Positions 8,629 to 14,943 of a stretch of 40,411 nucleotides of DNA are shown one piece after another. The translations under genes were made by a program, and so were the position numbers. How positions within the stretch are numbered: the stretch's first letter is position 1; every line of letters starts with the position of its first letter. A model generated the notes under the pieces. The model worked only from the letters and a program-made list of their open reading frames with translations, did no database searches and was not told the origin of the DNA. Source of the DNA: Solirubrobacterales bacterium. GTDB taxonomy: Bacteria > Actinomycetota > Thermoleophilia > Solirubrobacterales > Solirubrobacteraceae. Where the stretch lies: assembly GCA_027306855.1 (NCBI GenBank), contig DAHUYZ010000013.1, forward strand, positions 1 to 40,411, given 5' to 3'.

Positions 8629-8742
8629 ATGATGACCAGGCGCCTCGCCCAGAAGAACATCCGCACCGGCCTGATCGTCGGCGCGATCTGCATGTTCATG
8701 TTCGGCTTGACGTTCGTAGTGGCGGCGATCTACGTTTCATGA
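8629..8742 (+). CDS. Small single-helix membrane protein, probable oxidase assembly/accessory factor
   Basis: A 37-residue protein (start MMTRRLAQKNIRTGLIV, end VVAAIYVS) sits 14 nt after ctaB and 1 nt before the next gene. It has a short basic N-terminus (RRLAQKNIR) followed by one hydrophobic helix. This resembles the small cytochrome-oxidase assembly proteins found beside ctaB or ctaG in other bacteria, in which a short basic segment reading like K/R-N-x-R-T precedes a single helix; that comparison is from memory and not a search. An alternative ATG lies one codon later. Its tight position in the oxidase run is the main reason to believe it is expressed. Confidence 0.7.
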   Translation: MMTRRLAQKNIRTGLIVGAICMFMFGLTFVVAAIYVS

Positions 8743-8743
8743 C

Positions 8744-8971
8744 ATGAGCCCGCTCGACCCTGAGATTCCGCCCGCGGGCGAGGAGATCCATCTTCCCGGC
8801 CCATCGATCTTGCCGCTGCTGACGACGATCGGCATAACGCTCGCCGTCGTCGGCATCACTACGAGCCTGATCCTCGTGATCGCCGGGGTCATCTTGACGG
8901 TCGTGTGCGTGCTGCGCTGGATCGCCGACACACGCCGCGACATCGACGAGCTTCCGCTAGACCACCACTGA
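8744..8971 (+). CDS. Two-helix small membrane protein of the oxidase operon (subunit IV-like)
   Basis: The 75-residue protein starts 1 nt after the previous stop. A polar N-terminus (EEIHLPGPSILP) is followed by two hydrophobic segments (about residues 24-57) and a charged tail, WIADTRRDIDELPLDHH. Size, position and the HLPGPS...DTRRDI pattern fit an actinobacterial-type small cytochrome oxidase subunit, but I assign this by context and general resemblance only. It ends the A1-type run; strong GC hairpins follow it. Confidence 0.65.
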   Translation: MSPLDPEIPPAGEEIHLPGPSILPLLTTIGITLAVVGITTSLILVIAGVILTVVCVLRWIADTRRDIDELPLDHH

Positions 8972-9028
8972 TCAGCACGCCTAGCGCCGCCTAGCGTCGG
9001 CGACGTTCATCGGCCGTCTCGGTGGAGC

Positions 9029-9057
9029 GCCGCGCGCGGTCCGGAGCCACGCGCGGC
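9029..9057. terminator. GC-rich hairpin between convergent genes (first of two)
   Basis: GCCGCGCG (9029-9036) pairs perfectly with CGCGCGGC (9050-9057). It lies in the 141-nt gap between the convergent oxidase run and the CBS gene. There is no T-tract, so termination is inferred from position and stability. Confidence 0.45.
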
Positions 9058-9065
9058 CCCCGAAG

Positions 9066-9105
9066 AGGGGTTGCGCCCGCTTCCCCGCCGCGGGCGCCGA
9101 CCCCT
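9066..9105. terminator. Long GC-rich hairpin between convergent genes (second of two)
   Basis: Two stacked perfect arms: AGGGGT (9066-9071) with ACCCCT (9100-9105), and GCGCCCGC (9073-9080) with GCGGGCGC (9090-9097), closing a 9-nt loop. It ends 8 nt before the end of the CBS gene. It could end transcription from both sides. Confidence 0.55.
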
Positions 9106-9112
9106 CCCTCTC

Positions 9113-9526
9113 TCACCCCACCGCTGCGCTCGCTGGTACGGGGCATATCGCCCCCTCGGCCGTCCAGCAGCGCACGACGTCGCGCACGGAGAGGATCCCC
9201 ACAGTCTCTCCACGCTCGACGACGATCAGATGGCGAAAGCCGCCTCGCACCATGGCAGCGGCGGCTTCCTCCAACGACCAGCCGGGCTCGGCGAACACGA
9301 CGTCCCGCGTCAGATGGTCCGAAACGAGCTCCTCGTCTGGGCTCTCGCCTGCCCCGACAGAGCCAAGGATGTCTCTCTCCGTCAAGATCCCCGGCCCGTG
9401 TCCGTCAGGGTCCATGACCACCGCCGCTCCGACTCCGCGCTGGGACATCAGCCGCGCCGCGTCTCGCAGCGTGTGGTTCGGGCCGACCGCCAGGACCATC
9501 TCGCTCATCCCTTCTCGGACCATCAT
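9113..9526 (-). CDS. CBS-domain pair protein
   Basis: The 137-residue protein is made almost only of two CBS motifs: one from about residue 8 (MSEMVLAVGPNHTLRDAARLM ... GILTERDIL) and one from about residue 70 (TRDVVFAEPGWSLEEAAAAM ... GILSVRDVV). Such stand-alone pairs bind adenosine nucleotides and often report energy state; no effector domain is attached. It lies on the opposite strand between the two oxidase gene sets. An AAAGG sequence precedes the ATG by about 9 nt, and a good promoter lies 45 nt upstream. The oxidase link is by position only. Confidence 0.9.
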   Translation of the reverse strand: MMVREGMSEMVLAVGPNHTLRDAARLMSQRGVGAAVVMDPDGHGPGILTERDILGSVGAGESPDEELVSDHLTRDVVFAEPGWSLEEAAAAMVRGGFRHLIVVERGETVGILSVRDVVRCWTAEGAICPVPASAAVG

Positions 9527-9570
9527 CTCGTCGTGCCTTTCGACCTCGATCTGCTTGCAACGATTGTCTC

Positions 9571-9599
9571 AATGTATTGCGTGGACGGCCGTTCGTCAA
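9571..9599 (-). promoter_or_regulatory. Sigma-70-type promoter of the CBS gene
   Basis: On the minus strand, TTGACG (9599-9594) and TACATT (9576-9571) are separated by exactly 17 nt. Transcription would start near 9564, leaving a leader of about 38 nt. It is one of the two best -35/-10 pairs seen in the window. Confidence 0.7.
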
Positions 9600-9746
9600 G
9601 TCCCTGCTGACAGCCGCTCGATGATCGCTCTGCTACTCCAGCGACGCCGCGGAACACGTCATCGGCTCCAGGCATTAGGATCACGCCTCCGATGAGGAGG
9701 ATCGGCCTGAATATGAAGACGCTGCAGGTCAAGGGGAGCCGCCGCG

Positions 9747-10493
9747 ATGCCGAGTAGACGCTCGATCGCGGCTACCGGCGTGGCCGCGCTGATCGCCACC
9801 GCGATCGGCATCGCGCTGAGCTACGCGATCCACTGGTTCCCCGTCCAGGCGTCCACGCAGGCCAAGAACACCGACACGCTCTACCACGTGCTCGCGATCG
9901 CCTCGATCCCGATCTTCGTGCTCGTCGTGACCGTCATCCTCTTCAGCGTCTGGCACTTCAGGATGAAGCCGGGCCAGGAGCTTCAGGACGGGCCCCCGAT
10001 CCACGGCAACACGCGCCTGGAGGTTCTTTGGACCGCATTCCCAGCCGCGCTCCTGCTCGGCCTCGTCTCCTACTCGTTCGTGGTGCTGCACGACAATGAG
10101 CGCAAGCCCGCCGGCAAGGAGATCGTCGTCGAAGTCACCGGTCAGCAGTTCGCCTGGACCTACCAGTATCCGCCGTCGGTCACGGGCGGCGCACCCTTCA
10201 GCTCGACCCAGCTCTACCTGCCGAACAACGAGTCCGTCGACTTCGCGATCCGCTCGAAGGACGTCATCCACGCCTTCTGGATCCCAGCCTTCCGTCTGCA
10301 GATCGACGCAGTGCCGGGCATCACGACCCACTACAGGGCCACGCCCGACCGGATCGGCTCCTACCCCGTCGTCTGCAACCTGCTCTGTGGCGTCGGCCAC
10401 TCCACGATGCGCTCCACTGTCCACGTCGTCGCGCCCGCCCGATTCGAAGCGTGGGTCAGGAGCGGGGGCGCTTCGCAATCGAGCACGGGCTGA
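9747..10493 (+). CDS. ctaC: Cytochrome c oxidase subunit II (A2-type oxidase set)
   Basis: This is a second, clearly different subunit II of 248 residues. An N-terminal hydrophobic segment (about 7-30) is followed by two helices (about 47-72 and 90-112) and a CuA cupredoxin domain. CuA ligands read KDVIHAFWIPAF and CNLLCGVGHSTM. As in the other copy, Leu replaces the usual Glu between the two cysteines. In the conserved segment after the first His, Gln replaces the usual Lys (FRLQIDAVPG). An AAGGGGAG ribosome-binding sequence precedes the ATG. It is followed 29 nt later by the A2-type subunit I, with which it surely works. Confidence 0.96.
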   Translation: MPSRRSIAATGVAALIATAIGIALSYAIHWFPVQASTQAKNTDTLYHVLAIASIPIFVLVVTVILFSVWHFRMKPGQELQDGPPIHGNTRLEVLWTAFPAALLLGLVSYSFVVLHDNERKPAGKEIVVEVTGQQFAWTYQYPPSVTGGAPFSSTQLYLPNNESVDFAIRSKDVIHAFWIPAFRLQIDAVPGITTHYRATPDRIGSYPVVCNLLCGVGHSTMRSTVHVVAPARFEAWVRSGGASQSSTG

Positions 10494-10522
10494 GGGATAA
10501 TCCGGAAGGGGATGAGACCTAG

Positions 10523-12457
10523 ATGAGGACCACACTCGCCAAGCTACGGGCGCCGGGGCTCTACCGGGCGGGGCTCGGCTTTGCGATCGGGATCGCATTC
10601 GCGACCGCCATCACATGGGTCGTGCGCTCCAGCACCGGTCACGCCACGTTCCACCACTACCTGTCGGGCGACGCGATCCTCACCGTCTCGCTGATCGCCT
10701 CGCCGATCTTCTTCCTCGTCGGCCTCGGCGGCTTCGACTACTGGCTCTACTGGGCCGCCGGGCGTCCGACACGCCCCGAGGACCACTCGAGTCACGGCGC
10801 GCACAGCTGGAAGGACTACTTCAGGATCAACACCGACCACAAGGTGATCGGCATTCAGTACACGGTCACCGCCTTCTTCTTCCTGCTGGTCGGGGGGCTG
10901 CTCGCGATGCTGATGCGCGCCCAGCTAGCCCAACCGGGCGCCCAGTTCGTCGACGCGAACACCTACAACGGCCTGTTCTCCGTCCATGCCTCGCTCTTGA
11001 TCTTCCTGTTCGTGATCCCCGTGTTCGCGGGCCTCGCCAACTACGTGCTGCCGCTCATGATCGGCGCGCCCGACATGGCCTTCCCGCGCCTGAACGCCCT
11101 CTCCTACTGGCTGCTGCCGCTCGCGGGCCTGATGATGCTCTCGAGTTTCCTCGCGCCTGGCGGCGCCTTCGCCGACGGCTGGACCGCCTACACCCCGCTC
11201 TCGATCGACGCCCCGATCGGCCAGGACTTCTTCTCGATCGGCGTCCAGCTGGCGGGCGCCTCCTCGATCATGACCGCGCTGAACTTCCTGGTCACGATCA
11301 TCACGATGAGGGCGCCAGGGATGAGCTTCTTCAGGATGCCGCTGCTCGTGTGGGCGAACTTCGCGACCTCCCTGCTCGTCGTGATCGCCACACCGTTCAT
11401 CGCCGCCTCGCAGTTCTTCGTGCTGCTCGACCATGCGCTCGGCTTCAACTTTTTCAACGCCGGCAAGGGCGGCGACGTGCTCATGTACCAGCACGTCTTC
11501 TGGTTCTACTCGCACCCCGCCGTCTACATCATGATGCTGCCGGGCTTCGGGATCATCAGCGAGGTGATCGCCGTGAAGGCGCGCAAGCCGATCTTCGGCT
11601 ACCGCATGATGGCCTTCTCGCTGCTTGCGATCGTCGCGCTCGGATTCACGGTCTGGGCCCACCACATGTTCACGTCGGGCATGGCGAGCTGGATCAGGAT
11701 CCCGATGGCGATCACGACCGCGATCATCGCGGTGCCGACCGGGATCAAGATCTTCTCGTGGCTCGCGACCCTGTGGCGTGGAATCCTGCACTTGGACACG
11801 CCGATGCTGTTCGCGCTCGGCTTCTTGACGACGTTCACGCTTGGGGGCATCAGCGGCGTGATGCTTGCGATGGTGCCCTTCGACATCCACGTCAGCGCGA
11901 GCTACTTCATCGTCGCCCACATCCATTACGTGCTGTTCGGCGGCTCGCTGATGACGATCTTCGCCGGCGTCTACTACTGGTTCCCGAAGATGACGGGCCG
12001 GACGTTCGACGAGCGCCTCGGCAAGTGGCACTTCTGGACCACGTTCGTGTTCTTCAACCTCACATTCGCGCCGATGCACATCCTCGGGCTGGAGGGCATG
12101 CCGCGACGCGTCGCCACATACGCGAGCAAGTTTGCCGACCTCAACCTGTTCATCTCGATCGCGAGCTTTGCTCTTGGGCTGAGCACGCTGATCTTCGTCT
12201 ACAACATCGTCACCAGCTGGCGCGGAGGCCCGCGCGCGGCCGCCAACCCGTGGCGCGGGCTGACGCTCGAGTGGCAGGTCTCTTCGCCGCCCCCAATTTT
12301 CAACTTCGACCGCGTGCCGACGGTCGTGGGCGGCCCGTACGAGTATGGGGTCCCAGGTGCCGTGCATGGCATCTTCGCCCCTGCTCCCGTGCCCGCGACA
12401 GTTGGCGGCGGCGCGCCCGTGACCACCGGCGGCGGCGTGCACGCCCCGAGCGAGTAG
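10523..12457 (+). CDS. ctaD: Cytochrome c oxidase subunit I, A2 type
   Basis: This is a second haem-copper oxidase catalytic subunit of 644 residues. Metal ligands are complete: VHAS (haem a), SHPAVY (CuB His and crosslinked Tyr), WAHHMFT (CuB) and VAHIHYVLFGG (haem a3/a). The helix VI motif is YSHPAV instead of GHPEV; this Tyr-Ser signature without the Glu defines the A2 subfamily. PTGIKIFSW has the K-channel Lys. About 95 extra residues at the N-terminus carry two more predicted helices (roughly 10-35 and 45-75) before the core begins at WKDYFRINTDHK. A GGAAGGGG sequence lies 11 nt before the ATG. Confidence 0.97.
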   Translation: MRTTLAKLRAPGLYRAGLGFAIGIAFATAITWVVRSSTGHATFHHYLSGDAILTVSLIASPIFFLVGLGGFDYWLYWAAGRPTRPEDHSSHGAHSWKDYFRINTDHKVIGIQYTVTAFFFLLVGGLLAMLMRAQLAQPGAQFVDANTYNGLFSVHASLLIFLFVIPVFAGLANYVLPLMIGAPDMAFPRLNALSYWLLPLAGLMMLSSFLAPGGAFADGWTAYTPLSIDAPIGQDFFSIGVQLAGASSIMTALNFLVTIITMRAPGMSFFRMPLLVWANFATSLLVVIATPFIAASQFFVLLDHALGFNFFNAGKGGDVLMYQHVFWFYSHPAVYIMMLPGFGIISEVIAVKARKPIFGYRMMAFSLLAIVALGFTVWAHHMFTSGMASWIRIPMAITTAIIAVPTGIKIFSWLATLWRGILHLDTPMLFALGFLTTFTLGGISGVMLAMVPFDIHVSASYFIVAHIHYVLFGGSLMTIFAGVYYWFPKMTGRTFDERLGKWHFWTTFVFFNLTFAPMHILGLEGMPRRVATYASKFADLNLFISIASFALGLSTLIFVYNIVTSWRGGPRAAANPWRGLTLEWQVSSPPPIFNFDRVPTVVGGPYEYGVPGAVHGIFAPAPVPATVGGGAPVTTGGGVHAPSE

Positions 12458-12470
12458 AGAGCCAAAGAGC

Positions 12471-13316
12471 ATGAGAGAAGTCCTTGTCATCGCCAACCGC
12501 ACCCTCGGTGGGGAGAAACTGCTCGACGCCGTACGTGAGCGCGCCGCCCAGGGCGACACCCGGTTCAGGCTCGTCGTCCCCCAGACCAAGCCCGCCGCCG
12601 GGCTCGTCATCTACGACGAGGCGGTCCGCGAATCCGCTCAGGTGCGCATCGATCTCGCGATGTCGCTGCTCGCCGACGAGGGCATCTTGGCCTCCGGGGA
12701 AGTGGGCGACCCCGACCCGTTCTCGGCCGCGATGGATGCGATCGCCCACCGGCGCCCTGACGAAGTGATCGTCTCGACCCACCCGGCGACCCAGTCGGGC
12801 TGGCTACGCAGGGACCTGGTCGAGCGCATACGCAACGCTTCGGGCCTCCCCGTCGAGCACATCGTCGTCGACCTCGCCCACGAGGGGTTGCCGTTCGGCG
12901 TCACGCTCGTCGTCGCCCACAAGACCTCTACCGGCGAGGAGCTGATCGGGCGACTCGTCGAGAAGGCCGCCGGTGAGGGACGCAGGATGTTCATAGCCGT
13001 GATCCCCCAGTTCGACCGCAGCGGGGCCTCCTCGCGCGAGGCGCGCCTGCGCCTGGCGGCGATGCTCGAGCGACTCGACGCAGCCAGCCTGCTGAGCGCC
13101 GGGATGATCGGCGACCCAGACCCCTACACAGCCGTCATGAACGCGCTCGAGCTGTTCCATGTCGATGACATCGTGATCTCCACGCTGCCGAACGAGCGCT
13201 CCGGCTGGCTGAGGTCCGACCTCCTTCAGCGCGTGCGCAACGCGACCTCAGCCGAGGTAGAGCACGTCGTCGTAGACATCGATTCCAACACGACCGCGGC
13301 TCGAGCCGCCAACTAG
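12471..13316 (+). CDS. Tandem-duplicated universal-stress-like protein in the oxidase operon
   Basis: The 281-residue soluble protein has two homologous halves, about residues 5-134 and 145-270. Each contains a GDPDP(F/Y) motif (79-84 and 214-219), a run like DEVIVST/DDIVIST, a SGWLR(R/S)DL block (109-116 and 244-251) and an (V)EH(I/V)VVD ending. The alpha/beta pattern and the late glycine/serine loop resemble UspA-type nucleotide-binding domains, but the classical G-2x-G-9x-G(S/T) motif is not cleanly present, so the assignment is tentative. It begins 13 nt after ctaD2 and ends 8 nt before ctaE. This puts it in the same transcript and suggests a sensor, assembly or regulatory role for the A2 oxidase (inference). 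Confidence 0.7.
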   Translation: MREVLVIANRTLGGEKLLDAVRERAAQGDTRFRLVVPQTKPAAGLVIYDEAVRESAQVRIDLAMSLLADEGILASGEVGDPDPFSAAMDAIAHRRPDEVIVSTHPATQSGWLRRDLVERIRNASGLPVEHIVVDLAHEGLPFGVTLVVAHKTSTGEELIGRLVEKAAGEGRRMFIAVIPQFDRSGASSREARLRLAAMLERLDAASLLSAGMIGDPDPYTAVMNALELFHVDDIVISTLPNERSGWLRSDLLQRVRNATSAEVEHVVVDIDSNTTAARAAN

Positions 13317-13324
13317 AGGAGATC

Positions 13325-13939
13325 ATGGAGGCCGCCAGCGTCGCCCACGCAGTCGCTCACGAAGACCACCACGGTCCGCCCCCCGCGCACCGCAGCTCGC
13401 GCGTCGAGCCTCAGCTGCTGGGAATGCTGCTTTTCATCATCTCCGAGGTCATGGTCTTCGGAGCCTTCTTTACGGCCTATTTCTTCATCAGGGTCGCCCA
13501 GGGCGACCCGTGGCCGGCCCCGGGGACCCACCTCCCCGTCATCCCGACGCTGTTCAACACGATGATCCTCGTGTCCTCGTCGATCACGATGCACTGGGCC
13601 CTGCGAGGCGTCCAGACGGGCAACTACAGGGCCCTGAAGGCCGGCATCCTCACGACGTTCCTGATGGGCGCCGCGTTCCTGTTCATCCAGATCAACGAGT
13701 ACGCCAACATCGGCTTCGCCCCCCAGGACCACGCTCAGGCGACGATCTTCTACTCGCTGACGGGCCTGCACGGCTGCCACGTCTTCATCGGCCTGTGCTT
13801 GCTGCTATTCGTGACGATCAGGGCCTTCAGAGGCCACTACTCCCCCGAGAACCACCGCGGCGTCGAGATACCGGGTATCTATTGGCACTTCGTCGACATC
13901 ATGTGGATAATCGTCTACACCACCGTGTACGTGATCTGA
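13325..13939 (+). CDS. ctaE: Cytochrome c oxidase subunit III
   Basis: The 204-residue membrane protein has five helices, the short form common for bacterial subunit III without the first two mitochondrial-type helices. Recognisable motifs are the N-terminal LGMLLFIISEVMVFGAFF and the end LTGLHGCHVFIGL ... GIYWHFVDIMWIIVYTTVYV. Subunit III stabilises proton uptake by subunit I. A strong AGAGGAG sequence lies 3 nt before the ATG. It is the only subunit III in the window and sits in the A2 set; the A1 set has none nearby. Confidence 0.96.
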   Translation: MEAASVAHAVAHEDHHGPPPAHRSSRVEPQLLGMLLFIISEVMVFGAFFTAYFFIRVAQGDPWPAPGTHLPVIPTLFNTMILVSSSITMHWALRGVQTGNYRALKAGILTTFLMGAAFLFIQINEYANIGFAPQDHAQATIFYSLTGLHGCHVFIGLCLLLFVTIRAFRGHYSPENHRGVEIPGIYWHFVDIMWIIVYTTVYVI

Positions 13940-13961
13940 GGGCCATGGACGCGGCGCATTC

Positions 13962-14006
13962 CTGCGTCCTCGGTCGCTTATGTGCGGAGCACACTGCGCT
14001 CCCTGC
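13962..14006. repeat. REP-like intergenic element with a copy near 17183
   Basis: The 17-nt sequence CTGCGTCCTCGGTCGCT (13962-13978) recurs exactly, inverted, at 17183-17199. It is followed by a small hairpin (GTGCGGAGCAC core, 13982-13992) and a near-repeat of its own beginning, CCTGCGTAC. It lies in the 109-nt gap between ctaE and the next small gene. Two copies in 40 kb suggest a dispersed palindromic repeat family. Confidence 0.5.
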
Positions 14007-14048
14007 GTACTTGGACTGCTTGGTCCATCACCCTCAGAAGGACTTGCG

Positions 14049-14159
14049 TTGTTAAACCCGCTGCGCTCGGAGGCAGAGGCGTTCCGCTTCCTGATGTACG
14101 CGATCGCCGTGATCGGTGCGATCGCCGTGATCGTGCTGATCCTTCGAGCGGTGCTCTAG
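14049..14159 (+). CDS. Small single-helix membrane protein at the end of the A2 oxidase operon
   Basis: A 36-residue protein begins at TTG (MLNPLRSEAEAFRFLM) and continues as one uninterrupted hydrophobic helix to its stop. The start is well supported: AGAAGGA at 14036-14042 lies 6 nt before it. The pattern of a short N-terminus (NPLRSEAEAFRFL) followed by one helix resembles small single-pass proteins near respiratory genes; I do not know a named family. It is a candidate minor oxidase subunit. It converges with the cytochrome-cupredoxin gene, 19 nt between stops. Confidence 0.65.
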   Translation: MLNPLRSEAEAFRFLMYAIAVIGAIAVIVLILRAVL

Positions 14160-14178
14160 CGGCGCTTGCCGCCGACGC

Positions 14179-14931
14179 TCACTTCACGACGAGCGTGCCG
14201 TACATCCCCGCGGCGCGGTGCCCGGGGGCCTGGCAGAAGAACGTGTAGGTGCCCGGCTTCAGCTTGAGGCTGACCGACGCGGCGCCCTTCGTGACGAACT
14301 GACTGGCCGCCAGCACGGGTCCCGGGCCGCTGGCTCCGGCGGTGCCCGCTTCGATCGCGATGTTGTGGGAGACGCCGGAGGTGTTGGGCATCGTGATGGT
14401 CACGGAGCCGGCCGTGGCGCTCGCCTTGTTGGTGGCGTAGGAGAGCTGGCCGGAGGAGTCGGCGGGGATTTCGAGCTTGCCTGCCTTCTCGACGGCGGGC
14501 TTGCCCGCGCCGGGGGCCTGGACGGCCGTTGCGAGCAGGCCGCTGTCCTTGCCGGGACGGTCCACCGATTCTGCGATGTAAGAGGCGATGTTCGTCAGCG
14601 TCGCGCCGCTCGCCAGACCGGAGGGCATCACGCCGAAGCGGTTCGGGTTTTCGACCTGGCCTTCGACGACGGTTCTAACTGCGCTGCGCCGCTCCCCTTC
14701 GGACAGGCTGGCGCTGAACGCCGCGTCGAGGTTCGGCCCGACGGTGCCCTTCGTTTCGGCCCGCGCGAGCGTATGGCAGGCGCCGCACTTGGCGACGAAC
14801 TCCTGCTTGCCGGCGATCAGATTGGGGTTCTCGCCACGCTTGACCGCACCACATCCAGACGCTCCCAGCAACAGCGCGCCCGACCCGCCGAGCAAGGCAA
14901 GCTGGCGCGAGGTGATGACCCGAATCGACAT
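14179..14931 (-). CDS. Lipoprotein fusing a cytochrome c domain to a cupredoxin domain
   Basis: The 250-residue protein has a lipoprotein-type signal ending in GASGC (Cys27). A cytochrome c domain follows, with haem motif CGACH (49-53) and likely distal Met102 (GVMPSG). After a linker comes a plastocyanin-like domain with the complete type-1 copper set His189, Cys233, His238 and Met243 (FFCQAPGHRAAGM). It would be anchored outside the membrane and carry two one-electron centres, so it is a natural electron donor to the CuA subunits encoded next door. It is on the opposite strand, convergent with the A2 oxidase genes. The role as donor is inference; the domains and ligands are directly readable. 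Confidence 0.88.
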   Translation of the reverse strand: MSIRVITSRQLALLGGSGALLLGASGCGAVKRGENPNLIAGKQEFVAKCGACHTLARAETKGTVGPNLDAAFSASLSEGERRSAVRTVVEGQVENPNRFGVMPSGLASGATLTNIASYIAESVDRPGKDSGLLATAVQAPGAGKPAVEKAGKLEIPADSSGQLSYATNKASATAGSVTITMPNTSGVSHNIAIEAGTAGASGPGPVLAASQFVTKGAASVSLKLKPGTYTFFCQAPGHRAAGMYGTLVVK

Positions 14932-14943
14932 CGCGCCGGAACT

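Noticed and set aside
10925-12610. 561-residue open frame antisense to ctaD2
   Set aside because: Same shadow pattern as over ctaD; the plus strand holds all oxidase ligands.
13945-14055. 36-residue Cys/His-rich frame (MDAAHSCVLGRLCAEH...)
   Set aside because: It runs through the REP-like repeat and overlaps the better supported TTG gene with its own ribosome-binding site; no ribosome-binding site of its own.
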